Source: Acidovorax sp. (GTDB taxonomy: Bacteria; Pseudomonadota; Gammaproteobacteria; Burkholderiales; Burkholderiaceae_C). From it: DNA of 41,818 nucleotides. Location of the stretch: assembly GCA_030692685.1 (NCBI GenBank), contig JAUXZO010000193.1, forward strand, positions 1 through 41,818, read 5' to 3'. This document shows, piece after piece, positions 28,940 to 37,463 of the stretch (position 1 is the first letter of the stretch; each line of letters starts with the position of its first letter). Both the position numbers and the translations under genes were made by a program. Under the pieces are notes generated by a model, which was not told where the DNA came from, searched no databases, and saw only the letters and a program-made list of their open reading frames with translations.

Positions 28940-31063
28940 TCAAAACGCCACCTTCACCCCCACCGTCAAATTCCGCCCCATCAACGGCGCAGCATTCTTG
29001 ATGAACGAAGTGTGCGCATATGCCAACCGGTCCGTCAGGTTGTTCGCCTTCAAATACACCTGCCATGGCGATCCGTTGCTCAGTTGGCCGTTGTAGCTGA
29101 CGCCCAGGTTCAGCATGCCGTAGCCGGGTGTAGCGCTCTCAAACTCTGCCACGCGGTTCTGGCGCGCCACTTGCACCCATTCGACCTGGCCTTCCCACTG
29201 CTGCCAGTTGGCGTCCAGCCGAACACCGGCGCGGGTGGCGGGGATGCGGGGCAGAAGTCCGCCGCCATCAACCAGCCGTGCGCGCACGGTGTCGCCGAAC
29301 AGGGTGACGCCCAAGTTGCGGTTGATGCGCTGGCGCACCTGGCCTTCGATGCCGGTGAAGGTGGCGTCGGCTTGGCTGTATTGCAGCAGTTGCAGGCCGT
29401 CTACCTCATCCAGCGTGCGGCCGTAGATGTAGTTGTTGATGCGGTTGCGGAAGACGCTGACGCCAAAGGTGGTGTCGCCGCTGGTTTTCCGCAGGCTGAC
29501 GTCGATGTTTTGCGAGATTTCGGACTTCAAGTTGGTGTTGCCGCGTTCGTACGTGCTGGTGGCCATGTGCAGGCCCTGGGCGTACAGCTCTTCGGCGGTG
29601 GGGGCGCGGCTGGCGCGGGTGAACGAGGTGCCCACCTGGTAGCCGGGCGTGAACTTCCACACCGCGCCCAGCGATGCGGAGGTGCCGTTGTGGCTGCGTT
29701 CGATGCCGCTGGTCTGTGCCTCGGCCGTCTGGCGGTCGTGGCGCAGGGCGGCTTCAAAGCGCCAGTCGCCCAGGCGGTATTCCTCTAGCGCAAAGAGGCC
29801 GAGCTTGCGGGTGGTGGTGGGCTGCACATAGGCCTCTTCGCCAATGGCGCTGAACTTGCGCTGCGAGGTTTGCAGGCCGATCACGCCTTTGAACCCGGCA
29901 ATGGGGTTGTGTTGCAGCTCGATGCGGGTGTCGTAGGCCTTGTTTTTGAAGGTGGTACTGACGGCGCCGTCTTCGACTTCGTCGTGCACGTAGTCGGTCA
30001 CCCCCGCGCGCAGGCGCAGGGCCGAGAAGCCCGCAAACGGGTTGCGCAGCTCGCCGCGGATGTCAAAGCGCTCACTGCGCAGGTCGACCACGGGCACGTC
30101 GCCATGTTCGGCGTCGTGGTCATGGCCGTCTTCTTCACCTTCGTGGGCGCCGCAGTGCAGGCTGTTGCCGTGGGTGTGGCAGCCTTCAAAACTGTGGTTG
30201 TGGCCTGGCAGGCCGTATTTGGCGGTCTGGCGGGTGTAGGCGGCGCCCAGGTAGCCCCGGTCGCCCACCCATGACAGGCCCACGCTGCCGGTGTCGGTGC
30301 GGTTAAAGCTACCCAGCACTTTGCGGGTGGGCTCGCCTTCGGGAGCCCAGCCTTTGCCCACGCGGTAGTCGCCCGCGTCGCGCGCCACGCCTTCTACGTG
30401 CACGGCCAGGTTCCCGGTGCCGCCGGTCAGCGAGAAGGCACCTGCCGCCTCGCGGGCGCCGGTGTTGGCGCGCAGCTCGGCGCTGCCCTCGTAGCCCTTT
30501 TGTGGGATAGCGGTGGGGATCTTGCCGTCCAGCACGTTGACCACGCCACCTACAGCGCCGTTGCCATATAGCAGCGCAGACGGGCCGCGCAGCACTTCGA
30601 TTTGGGTGGCCAGCATGGGCTCGGACACCACGGCGTGGTCGGGGCTGATGGTAGAGGCGTCGTGCAGCTCGGCGCCGTCGCTCAGCACCTTGACGCGCGG
30701 GCCGTCCATGCCGCGAATGATGGGGCGGCTGGCACCCGCGCCAAAGTGGCTGCTGGTGATGCCCGGCTCGCTGTTCAATGTTTCACCCAGCGTGCCCTCG
30801 CGGCGGCGCACCAGTTCGTCGCCCTCCAGCACGGTGACGGGGGTGGTCATGTCGTTCGCGCCCAGTTGCAGGCCGCTGGCGGAGACGGTGACAGGAGGCA
30901 GGCTGGCGGTGGCCGCTTGTGGCGCCGCCGCTTGCGATGCCGGTGAAGCACCCTGCGCGTGGGCCAAGCCGGTGCCCGTCACCAGAAGGATGGCCGCCAA
31001 AGCAATGGGGTGGAGGGCTGGGTGGCGAGGGGCTGGCAGGTGGGTGTGCTTGTGGTGTGTCAT
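28940..31063 (-). CDS. TonB-dependent outer-membrane receptor, ZnuD-like (zinc)
   Basis: 707 residues from the ATG at 31063. The signal peptide ends at AHAQ (about residue 36). The plug domain has PVTVLEGDELVRRREGTLGE, SRPIIRGMDGPRVKVLSDGA and SALLYGNGAVGGVVNVLDGK, and a C-terminal beta barrel ends in Phe. Residues about 285-323 are rich in His, Cys and acidic residues (FEGCHTHGNSLHCGAHEG, GHDHDAEHGD), as in the zinc-binding loop of neisserial ZnuD. It imports zinc or a zinc complex. It sits downstream of a Zur-type regulator and a zinc-linked ABC cluster on the same strand. An interspersed repeat lies just upstream (31138-31192). The frame extending to 31222 has no receptor content. Confidence 0.93.
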   Translation of the reverse strand: MTHHKHTHLPAPRHPALHPIALAAILLVTGTGLAHAQGASPASQAAAPQAATASLPPVTVSASGLQLGANDMTTPVTVLEGDELVRRREGTLGETLNSEPGITSSHFGAGASRPIIRGMDGPRVKVLSDGAELHDASTISPDHAVVSEPMLATQIEVLRGPSALLYGNGAVGGVVNVLDGKIPTAIPQKGYEGSAELRANTGAREAAGAFSLTGGTGNLAVHVEGVARDAGDYRVGKGWAPEGEPTRKVLGSFNRTDTGSVGLSWVGDRGYLGAAYTRQTAKYGLPGHNHSFEGCHTHGNSLHCGAHEGEEDGHDHDAEHGDVPVVDLRSERFDIRGELRNPFAGFSALRLRAGVTDYVHDEVEDGAVSTTFKNKAYDTRIELQHNPIAGFKGVIGLQTSQRKFSAIGEEAYVQPTTTRKLGLFALEEYRLGDWRFEAALRHDRQTAEAQTSGIERSHNGTSASLGAVWKFTPGYQVGTSFTRASRAPTAEELYAQGLHMATSTYERGNTNLKSEISQNIDVSLRKTSGDTTFGVSVFRNRINNYIYGRTLDEVDGLQLLQYSQADATFTGIEGQVRQRINRNLGVTLFGDTVRARLVDGGGLLPRIPATRAGVRLDANWQQWEGQVEWVQVARQNRVAEFESATPGYGMLNLGVSYNGQLSNGSPWQVYLKANNLTDRLAYAHTSFIKNAAPLMGRNLTVGVKVAF

Positions 31064-31137
31064 GGCTGCAATACAAAAAAGGAGGCGTGCCCAACGGCAC
31101 GCGGTGCCTTGCCTTGGCAAAACACCGATGAAATATG

Positions 31138-31192
31138 AGTAAAAAGTGCCTCTAGCGCTTGATGGATAAGCGCTAGTAGCTATAAAAAAAGG
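31138..31192 (-). repeat. Comamonadaceae interspersed repeat copy
   Basis: AAAAAGTGCCTCTAGCGCTT, then GATGGATAAGCGCTAGTAGCTATAAAAA. It lies 75 bp upstream of the TonB receptor start, inside its probable leader. Confidence 0.87.
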
Positions 31193-31222
31193 AGTTTCGG
31201 CGGCGAGAGGCCAGCGCCCCAC

Positions 31223-31552
31223 GGCATGTGCAAAGGGCCTCAGATCGGCACGTGTGGTGAAACCGGAACGGGGCTACACAAACCAACGTCGTGCATGGAA
31301 TGCCGAAGGGTTTCGGCACGCCACGCGCGCACAGGGTTTGCTAACCGTTCTCGCCGGGTGTGCTGTGGTGCAGATCTGAAGCCACGCGCTGTGCGGCGTG
31401 GGGGCGTGGCGGTGTGGGGGTTTTAGGAGCCTGTCGTCCTTGAAAAACGTCGGCTGCAAATTGACCGCAGCGGTCCATTTTTTGGTGATGCCGCTCTTCG
31501 AGAACACCGTCTTTTTGCCCCATAGCTAGGCTGGCCTAACCCGTCACCTACT
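31223..31552. other. Intergenic stretch without recognised gene
   Basis: 330 bp between the His-rich membrane protein gene and the TonB receptor leader. Frames on both strands are short and unrecognised. It should hold the receptor promoter if this is not one transcript. I see no clear Zur-type palindrome in it. Confidence 0.45.
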
Positions 31553-32134
31553 TCACCCGGCCGCAGGCGGGCCGCGCGCGTGAAAAAACGCTACATGACG
31601 GGCCGCAGCGCTGGCGGGCCGTTGTGCCACCGGTGTTTGTGCAAGCACCAGGGCGACCAGCGCCGTGGGGGCGCAGTGCAAAGCGTCGCCCAGCGCCAGT
31701 TGGTCGAGCAAGAGGCAGTCCACCGGCGCGTGGTGGGCCAGCAGCAGGTCGAGCAGGCTGTGGGCGTGGTCGTCGGTGGCATGGTTGTGCGCGTGCACTG
31801 GCTGCGCAGTGGCGGCCTCGCCAGGCGCTGTAGGCAGTGACGACAACGCATCGCCAAGCTGCGGTGCCAAACCCTGCGCGGCCTGCAACGCAAATACCGT
31901 GGCCTGAGCAGTTGGTGCGCCGGGCAGCGCATTGGCATGTAGGACCTGGTGCAGCCGCCCCAGCGTGGGCACCACCACCAGCGCCAGCAGCAGCCACACC
32001 AGCGCAGCCTGCGCCCAAAAGTGGCGCTGGCTGTGCGCGGTGCCCGGCGCGCGCAGCCCTGCCCGGCCAGGCGCGGCTGGAGGGAGGGCAAGCTGCGCTG
32101 TGGGGTGCGGCAGGAGGGCGCGGGTGCGGGTCAC
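31553..32134 (-). CDS. His-rich membrane protein of the zinc locus
   Basis: 193 residues from a GTG at 32134; no ATG fits. After a Pro/Ala-rich head there is one hydrophobic helix (AALVWLLLALVVVPTLGRLH). A periplasm-like region follows with VHAHNHATDDHAHSLLDLLL, AHHAPVDCLLLDQLALGDAL and HCAPTA. The His and Cys residues suggest metal binding. It resembles small unnamed (DUF2946-like) proteins found beside copper or zinc uptake genes. It lies 59 bp downstream of the DUF3299 gene. Confidence 0.65.
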   Translation of the reverse strand: MTRTRALLPHPTAQLALPPAAPGRAGLRAPGTAHSQRHFWAQAALVWLLLALVVVPTLGRLHQVLHANALPGAPTAQATVFALQAAQGLAPQLGDALSSLPTAPGEAATAQPVHAHNHATDDHAHSLLDLLLAHHAPVDCLLLDQLALGDALHCAPTALVALVLAQTPVAQRPASAAARHVAFFHARGPPAAG

Positions 32135-32193
32135 GGGCGGGCGAGACAGTTCGGGATGGATAGGGGTCTGCGATTGATCAGCCGTTGGGGGCG

Positions 32194-32832
32194 TTATTTC
32201 ACCGGCACGGCTTCGACCACGCGGTAGTACAGGCCGTACTGGTCGTTGGTGAGCACGGTGAACTTGCCTTCGACCACCACGGGTTCCATCGAGTAGCGCA
32301 CGGGGGTTTTGGCTTTGACCTCGATCATGCTTTCGGGCCCGCCCGGAATGCAAAACGAACAGGTGAGCGGCACAGCGGTGAGCAAAAAGTGCGTCTGCGT
32401 GGCCTTGGCGTCCAGCGGCATCATGAAGCCCTGAAAGCGCTGCACCGTTTTGTCCATGCCCTTTTGCGCATCGTTGAACACGGGCAGGATTCCGTCTTTG
32501 GTGGTCTTCTTGGTCAGGTCGGTCAGCACCGACCATGGCACCACGTCGTTGCGCTGGGGCAGCGGCGCGATGGGACTGTTGGGGCTGTGGTAACCGGCGC
32601 CCGAGCCCGATGGCACGGCAGTGCCTGCGCCCGCAGGCAGCGGTGACGAGAGCACGGGCGCGGCCGCTGGCGCCGCCGACTCTTTGGCACGTTCAAAAGC
32701 GCCCGGCGCGGGTTTGGTGGCGCTGCCCTGCTGCTGCGCTTGTGCGCCGCCAGCCAGCGCCAGCGCGGTGGCCAGGCAGGCCACACGGAGCGCTCGGCCG
32801 CTGGCGGGAGTGGGGATCAAAGCGTGGACCAT
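32194..32832 (-). CDS. DUF3299 periplasmic protein
   Basis: 212 residues from the ATG at 32832 (an upstream TTG is possible). The signal peptide ends near GGAQAQ (about residue 33), and a Pro/Ala-rich spacer follows. The C-terminal domain has VPWSVLTDLTKK, RFQGFMMPLDAKATQTHFLL and VPLTCSFCIPGGPESMIEV, which is the DUF3299 pattern with Cys-x-x-Cys. DUF3299 proteins are repeatedly encoded with Zur-controlled ABC transporters such as the vibrio Zrg system, so a role in periplasmic zinc handling is likely but unproven. Confidence 0.83.
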   Translation of the reverse strand: MVHALIPTPASGRALRVACLATALALAGGAQAQQQGSATKPAPGAFERAKESAAPAAAPVLSSPLPAGAGTAVPSGSGAGYHSPNSPIAPLPQRNDVVPWSVLTDLTKKTTKDGILPVFNDAQKGMDKTVQRFQGFMMPLDAKATQTHFLLTAVPLTCSFCIPGGPESMIEVKAKTPVRYSMEPVVVEGKFTVLTNDQYGLYYRVVEAVPVK

Positions 32833-32871
32833 GGCGGGCAACCTCTACAAAGAATGAACGGTAGGCAGCGG

Positions 32872-33123
32872 TCAGTGCGCGTGCTTCATGCCGCAGTATT
32901 TTCCGATAGCCAGACCCTTGCAGGCGGTCTGGAGTTCCTTCTGGCAGGTGTCCTCGCCTTTGCCGGACTCCAGGCACTTGGCGGCGGCCTCGTGCGCGGC
33001 GGCCATGGCCCGGTGGCGGGCGATGTCTTCTTTGGTCTCTTTGTCGCTGTGGGCCTGGGCGTGTGCCAGGGCACCGACCAGCAGCATGGGGGCCAAGGCG
33101 AGTGCGGTGAGGAGCTTTTTCAT
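32872..33123 (-). CDS. Small periplasmic Cys/His protein of the zinc locus
   Basis: 83 residues. A clear signal peptide (MKKLLTALALAPMLLVGALA, cleavage after AHA) is followed by a mature part with four Cys (AAKCLESGKGEDTCQKEL, TACKGLAIGKYC) and a His-bearing end (GMKHAH). It probably binds metal or forms two disulphides in the periplasm. It lies between the permease and DUF3299 genes on the same strand. Confidence 0.8.
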   Translation of the reverse strand: MKKLLTALALAPMLLVGALAHAQAHSDKETKEDIARHRAMAAAHEAAAKCLESGKGEDTCQKELQTACKGLAIGKYCGMKHAH

Positions 33124-33179
33124 GAAGAGCCTTTCAGGTCGGGGGTGGTTGGTTTGAAAAACAAAAAACTTCGGACGGG

Positions 33180-34418
33180 TCAGGGCTGGCTCAGCAAATC
33201 AGCCACCTCGGTGCGGTAGGCCTGCATGGCGGGCAACAACGCCGCCAGCGCCGCCACCCCGGCGGCCAGCAGCGGCACACCCGCCTCGGCAGGCAGCCAG
33301 ATCCAGCCTGTGACGGGCAGCAACCCCTGTGCCTGCAGCGCCCAGCCCAGGCCATGCGCCAGCGCGTGGCCCAGCAGCAAGCCCAACACAGACGCCAGCG
33401 CTGCCAGCCACAGAGCCTCCCACAGCACCAGCCCGGCCACACGGCCCGGCGGCGCGCCCAGCATGCGCAGCATGGCCAGGTCGGCCCGGCGCTCGCGCAC
33501 GGCGTTCCACAGCGCGATGAAAACACTGAGCGCCGCCACCGCCAGCAGCACGCCGCCAAAGGCGCGCAGCACATCGGCCCCCACGCCCAGCAGGCGCAGC
33601 AGGCGCGTGACCTCGATGGCGGGCGCGGCCGCCTGCATGGCGGTGTCGGCATTGATCTGGCGCGGCAGCGTGACAGCGGCCATGGGGGTACGGTAGCGCA
33701 CCAGGGCCACGGTCACTTCGCGCTCTTCTTTCAAAATCTCCAGGTCTTCGGGGTCGCTGGCCGTGGCCGTCTCGTGCACTATCCAGACGGATTCGGTGCT
33801 GGTCAGGATCAGCCGGTCCAGCACGCAGCCGCAAGGCTTGAGCACGCCGCTGACGCGGTAGGGATGGTCGCCATGCGCGTGCCCTCCCCCACCCAGCCCG
33901 TGGCTGCCCACAAAGGTGGCGCCCACCAGCGGCGCACCCGCATGGCTCGCTTTGACAATGCCGCGCGCCACGGTGGCGCCCAGCACGGCGTCCATGGGTT
34001 GCTGCCACAGCGCGCCTTCGGCCAGTGTGGCCTCGTAGTGCGCCACATAGTCGGGCGTGGTGCCCACGATGCGGTAGCCCTGGTAGCTGTCGCCCAGGCT
34101 GAGCGGTATGACCTGCGCCACCAGAGGGTTCTTCTGCAGGGTCAACACCTCTTGCAACGGGATGTTGCCCGTGGGCACGTCGATGTGGAACACCCCCGCC
34201 AAAATGAGTTGCAGCGGGCTGCCCTTGGCGCCCACCACCAGGTCGATGCCAGCAAGGTCGCGTTCAAACGCCTTGTCGAGCTGCGTGGCCACCAGCAGCA
34301 CCAGCGTGATGGCAGCCAGGCCCAGGGTGAGCACCAGCAGGTTCAGCACTGCAGCCAAGGGGCGAGCCCACAGGTAACGCCACGACAGCCGGGCAAGTTT
34401 GGTTACTCCTGAATTCAT
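33180..34418 (-). CDS. FtsX/MacB-type ABC permease (zinc locus)
   Basis: 412 residues with an N-terminal helix (about 20-45), a long periplasmic domain, and three C-terminal helices in an FtsX domain (GVLLAVAALSVFIALWNAV, ERRADLAMLRMLGAPPGRVA, LLAAGVAALAALLPAMQAYR). The periplasmic domain has a His-rich stretch (SHGLGGGGHAHGDHPYR, about residues 172-188) and a Cys pair (KPCGCVLDR), unusual in MacB-type permeases and fitting metal handling. Its start codon overlaps the ATPase stop (ATGA) and lies within an interspersed repeat copy that supplies its first codons (MNSGVT). Confidence 0.9.
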   Translation of the reverse strand: MNSGVTKLARLSWRYLWARPLAAVLNLLVLTLGLAAITLVLLVATQLDKAFERDLAGIDLVVGAKGSPLQLILAGVFHIDVPTGNIPLQEVLTLQKNPLVAQVIPLSLGDSYQGYRIVGTTPDYVAHYEATLAEGALWQQPMDAVLGATVARGIVKASHAGAPLVGATFVGSHGLGGGGHAHGDHPYRVSGVLKPCGCVLDRLILTSTESVWIVHETATASDPEDLEILKEEREVTVALVRYRTPMAAVTLPRQINADTAMQAAAPAIEVTRLLRLLGVGADVLRAFGGVLLAVAALSVFIALWNAVRERRADLAMLRMLGAPPGRVAGLVLWEALWLAALASVLGLLLGHALAHGLGWALQAQGLLPVTGWIWLPAEAGVPLLAAGVAALAALLPAMQAYRTEVADLLSQP

Positions 34419-34468
34419 AGCTGCTCGCGCTTATCCAATAAGCGCTGGGCGCCCATTTCATTCAAATT
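34411..34468 (-). repeat. Interspersed repeat copy across the ATPase/permease junction
   Basis: In plus-strand order it reads ACTCCTGAATTCATAGCTGC, then TCGCGCTTATCCAATAAGCGCTGGGCGCCCATTTCA. It encodes the last residues of the ATPase (NEMGAQRLLDKREQL) and, in the overlapping frame, the permease start. Confidence 0.85.
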
Positions 34469-35098
34469 CAGCGTTTGTGCGCCCGCCAGCGCTGACACCA
34501 CACGCTGGTCGTGTGTGGCGATGATCAGGCTGGCATCGCAGGCCGCAGCGCTTTGCTGCAGCAGCGCCAGCGCGTCGGCAGCGGATTCGTCGTCCAGGCT
34601 GGCCGTGGGCTCGTCGGCCAGCAGCACTTGCGGCGACAACAACACCGCCCGCGCCAGCGCCACCCGCTGCGCCTGCCCGCCGGAGAGCTGGTGCGGCTTG
34701 CGCGCTGCCAGCTCGGCCACGCCCACCTGCAGGAGTGCATGGTTGATCGCTGCATCGTCGCGCGGCAACCCGGCCGCAAAGTAGACCAGCGCCAGGTTGT
34801 CGGCCACCGTGAGTGCAGAGCTGAGGTATAGCTTCTGCGGCAAAAAACCAATGCTGCGGGCCCGCCAGGCATCAATCTCGGCCCCGCGCTGCGTGCCCAG
34901 CTGCGTGCCCGCCACAAACAGATCGCCGCCGCTGGCACCGCGCAAACCGGCCATCAGCGATAGCCAAGTGGACTTGCCTGAGCCCGAGCGGCCCCGCACC
35001 AACAGCGTGCCGCCCTGGCGCAGGTCCACATCGGGAAAGCGCAGCGGCGCGGCGCCACTGTTCGCATAGGTATATGAAAGGCCCCGGGTGCGGATCAT
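34415..35098 (-). CDS. ABC transporter ATPase, LolD/MacB type (zinc locus)
   Basis: 227 residues. Walker A is VRGRSGSGKSTWLSL (about residues 34-48), the Q-loop is near GFLPQKLYLSS, the signature LSGGQAQRVALARA lies at about 138-151, and Walker B VLLADEPTASLDDE follows, with H-loop IIATHDQR. The C-terminal ~15 residues come from an interspersed repeat and are not expected in the family. It overlaps zur upstream and the permease downstream, 4 bp each, so the three are translationally coupled. Confidence 0.94.
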   Translation of the reverse strand: MIRTRGLSYTYANSGAAPLRFPDVDLRQGGTLLVRGRSGSGKSTWLSLMAGLRGASGGDLFVAGTQLGTQRGAEIDAWRARSIGFLPQKLYLSSALTVADNLALVYFAAGLPRDDAAINHALLQVGVAELAARKPHQLSGGQAQRVALARAVLLSPQVLLADEPTASLDDESAADALALLQQSAAACDASLIIATHDQRVVSALAGAQTLNLNEMGAQRLLDKREQL

Positions 35099-35571
35099 GC
35101 GGTGGCGCCCTCTGCCGGGTGCGCGCAGTCTGCGCAGCGCCCATGCACTGCGATGTCTACCGCCAAGCTCTCATGTCCCGCAGTGGCCAGCGCCTGCAGC
35201 ACCTGCTTGAGGGCGGTCTGCACCTTGGCCGAACCTTGCGAGAGGCGAAACTGACGGTGGCAGTCGTCGCATTCAAATCTTGGCGCGGCGCCCTCTCCGC
35301 CTTGCGGCGCCAGTGCATAGCGCGTGACGCGGGCGGCATCCACCTGTTTGTGCAGCAAGCCCGCAGCAGCAAAGCGATCGAGCAGGCGGTAGACGGTGAC
35401 TTTGTTGACGGGGGCGCCTGCGGCGGCGAGTGCTGCTTCGACTTCGGGCTCGGACAGCGCGGCATCGGGCCGGGCCTCATACACTGCCGCCAGCGCCCGC
35501 GTGGCGCGGGTAGCGCGCATGCCAGGTGGGAGGGGCCAAGCGAGTTCGGGGTGCATGAATTGGGAGGGCAT
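35095..35571 (-). CDS. Fur-family zinc regulator (Zur-like)
   Basis: 158 residues. The winged helix has GMRATRATRALAAVYEARP, SEPEVEAALAAAG and VNKVTVYRLLDRFAAAGLLH, and the dimerisation half has two Cys-x-x-Cys pairs (FECDDCHRQF and HGRCADCAHP) that hold structural zinc. Its neighbours (zinc ABC genes, DUF3299, ZnuD-like receptor) support Zur over Fur or PerR. It heads the operon and overlaps the ATPase start. A second ATG at 35556 is possible. A symmetric element covers the first start codon, which would suit autoregulation, particularly if 35556 is the true start. Confidence 0.85.
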   Translation of the reverse strand: MPSQFMHPELAWPLPPGMRATRATRALAAVYEARPDAALSEPEVEAALAAAGAPVNKVTVYRLLDRFAAAGLLHKQVDAARVTRYALAPQGGEGAAPRFECDDCHRQFRLSQGSAKVQTALKQVLQALATAGHESLAVDIAVHGRCADCAHPAEGATA

Positions 35572-35595
35572 AAACGCAATCGGGTTGCATTATGC
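35568..35595. promoter_or_regulatory. Candidate Zur operator at the zur start
   Basis: GCATAAACGCAA (35568-35579) and TTGCATTATGC (35585-35595) form an inverted repeat with one indel, of a size and A/T-flanked shape plausible for a Fur-family site. It overlaps the first start codon. It does not match the classic enterobacterial Zur box closely. Confidence 0.4.
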
Positions 35596-35636
35596 ACACG
35601 CGGAATGCCTGTTGTAGCCAAAAAACCATACCGCAC

Positions 35637-35907
35637 GGAGCATCATCTCCTGCTAACTACCGGATCCATTGGCTTTGGGGCACCCACCGCGTGAGCCGCC
35701 ATGAAGATGGCGCGGGGGTTTGCTGAGTTCCCTGCGGTTAACGTGTCGGTGCCAGCATAGACCCGTGAGAAACCCGTGAGAACATTGAAGTGTTTGCATT
35801 TCTGGTGGTTTTGGTGAGCGGTTCCCAAGACAACCATCGTCTATCGACTCCTATCACTCGTTGCCAGGCCAAATAGCCAGCGACTAACCTACTTGCTTAC
35901 CAACACT
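35637..35907. other. Intergenic interval
   Basis: 270 bp without a recognised gene; CCCGTGAGAA occurs twice in close tandem (35761-35780). A minus-strand frame of 64 codons (35643-35837) has no recognisable domain. Confidence 0.45.
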
Positions 35908-36696
35908 ATGACTTTTTGGCTGCGTGCTTTTCTCGCGATTCCGCTAGCCCTTGCAGCTTCTGTTGCCAATGCCGAGGGAATCGTCAAGGCTAGTTTTGAG
36001 GCTTCCGTAGATCGATATGGGCACTTTGCACTGGGGCGGCCGCACGAGTACGCGCGTTTGGTTGCTATCACGGCTTCAGGGCAACGTAGGGTGTTCGAAC
36101 TGCCTGAACACGAAGTCTTTGAGGATTTGACTCCGCGTATCGTGCGGCTTGCTGCCAGTGAGCCTGTCGAAATTTTGGCAATCGTCAGCCACCGCAACCA
36201 AGGCTCTCGTCTAGTGCTACTGCGGTTAAACGGAGGGCACATCGAGGTCAGCGCGCAATCCGCTCCCATCGGCACGCCCATGCGCTGGCTCAATCCAGTG
36301 GCAGTTGCCGATTTGGACGGTGACGGCCAAGCGGAGATCGCTGCTGTCATCACGCCGCATATCGGGGGAATCCTCAAAATTTATCAAAAGCAAGGAGCTG
36401 CACTGGTCGAGGTCGCAGCGCTGGGCGGTTTCTCCAACCATGCGTTGGGCAGCATGGAGCTGGCCCTGTCGCAAGCTTTTGAAATGGGAGGAAAGGTGCG
36501 TTTGCTGGTGCCCGATACCACACGCACCGAGCTTCGTGTGGTGGGGTTTGAGAACCGGCGCTTGGTGGAGCAGGGCCGGTGCACTCTGCCCACTGCGATC
36601 ACGGGTGGCATACAAGCTGTGTCCTCCACGCAGGTATCTGTTGGGCTGCGCTCTGGGCCCCAAACGATCTCGCCGAAAGACTGCCTTCGGCAATAG
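35908..36696 (+). CDS. Secreted FG-GAP/VCBS-like repeat protein
   Basis: 262 residues. An N-terminal signal peptide (FWLRAFLAIPLALAASVANA) is followed by a beta-rich protein with one clear FG-GAP-like calcium-binding motif, NPVAVADLDGDGQAEIAAVI (about residues 131-150), probably part of a small beta-propeller. HALGSMELALSQAFEMGGKV may be a second, degenerate blade. It probably acts in the periplasm or outside the cell; function unknown. I chose the ATG at 35908 over a TTG at 35893 because it begins the signal peptide. It is a stand-alone gene. Confidence 0.8.
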   Translation: MTFWLRAFLAIPLALAASVANAEGIVKASFEASVDRYGHFALGRPHEYARLVAITASGQRRVFELPEHEVFEDLTPRIVRLAASEPVEILAIVSHRNQGSRLVLLRLNGGHIEVSAQSAPIGTPMRWLNPVAVADLDGDGQAEIAAVITPHIGGILKIYQKQGAALVEVAALGGFSNHALGSMELALSQAFEMGGKVRLLVPDTTRTELRVVGFENRRLVEQGRCTLPTAITGGIQAVSSTQVSVGLRSGPQTISPKDCLRQ

Positions 36697-36808
36697 CGGC
36701 TGGAGCAACTCGAGAATGTGCCGGCTTAGGCAGCCCTCGCTCAGGGTGGGGACTGCACCCTGAAGTGTGCGGCGCTCTTAACGCCACCACATACTGCAGC
36801 TGGGCTGG

Positions 36809-37363
36809 CTACCCCTTCAAATACTTTGCAAACGTCTTCCTGAACTTCTCCACCTTCGGCCCCACCACAAACGCGCAATACCCCGCGTTCGGGTTGTTCG
36901 CAAAGTAGTCCTGGTGATACGCCTCGGCCGTGCTGTAGTTGGCAAGCGGTGTCACCTCGGTGGTTATGGGCGCGCCAAACAGCTTGTCTTGCGACATCTG
37001 GCGGACCATGTCGTTGGCGATGTTGCCGTGTTCGGGGTTTCCAAAGTAGATACCGCTGCGGTACTGCGTGCCCACGTCGTTGCCCTGGCGGTTGAGGGTG
37101 GTGGGGTCGTGGGTGTGGAAGAAGATTTCCAGCACTTCTTGCAGGCTGATCTCGTCGGCATCAAACGTCAGGCGCACCACTTCGGCGTGGCCGGTGTCGC
37201 CCTGGCAGATCTGCTCGTAGCTGGGGTTCACGGTCTGCCCGTTCGTGTAGCCACTTTCCACGTCGGTGATACCGCGCACGCGGTCAAACACGGCTTCGGT
37301 ACACCAAAAGCAGCCGCCGCCCAGGGTGATGGTTTGCAGGTTGTTGGCCATAGGGGTCTCCAT
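36809..37363 (-). CDS. msrA: Peptide-methionine (S)-S-oxide reductase
   Basis: 184 residues. The active-site GGGCFWCTEAVFDRV has the nucleophilic Cys at about residue 18. SGYTNGQTVNPSYEQICQGD, HAEVVRLTFDADEISLQEVL and FFHTHDPTTLNRQGNDVGTQ are standard MsrA blocks. NNPNAGYCAFVVGPKVEKFR may carry the resolving Cys. It reduces methionine-S-sulfoxide in proteins. The start may be MANNLQTI four codons downstream (37351). Confidence 0.96.
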   Translation of the reverse strand: METPMANNLQTITLGGGCFWCTEAVFDRVRGITDVESGYTNGQTVNPSYEQICQGDTGHAEVVRLTFDADEISLQEVLEIFFHTHDPTTLNRQGNDVGTQYRSGIYFGNPEHGNIANDMVRQMSQDKLFGAPITTEVTPLANYSTAEAYHQDYFANNPNAGYCAFVVGPKVEKFRKTFAKYLKG

Positions 37364-37463
37364 GCGAGAAAGTCAGGGGGGAAAACGCTGACGGCATGGT
37401 ACGCGGCCTCGCCCGGCGCAGAGCGGGCGGGGGCATTGGGGGCCGACCCCAACGCCCGGCGCG

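Noticed and set aside
31341..31523. Small minus-strand frame starting MGQKDGVLEERHH
   Set aside because: No family, no ribosome site, and no coding bias; treated as intergenic.
33354..34412. A 352-codon plus-strand open frame
   Set aside because: It is the complement of the ABC permease gene, with no family features.
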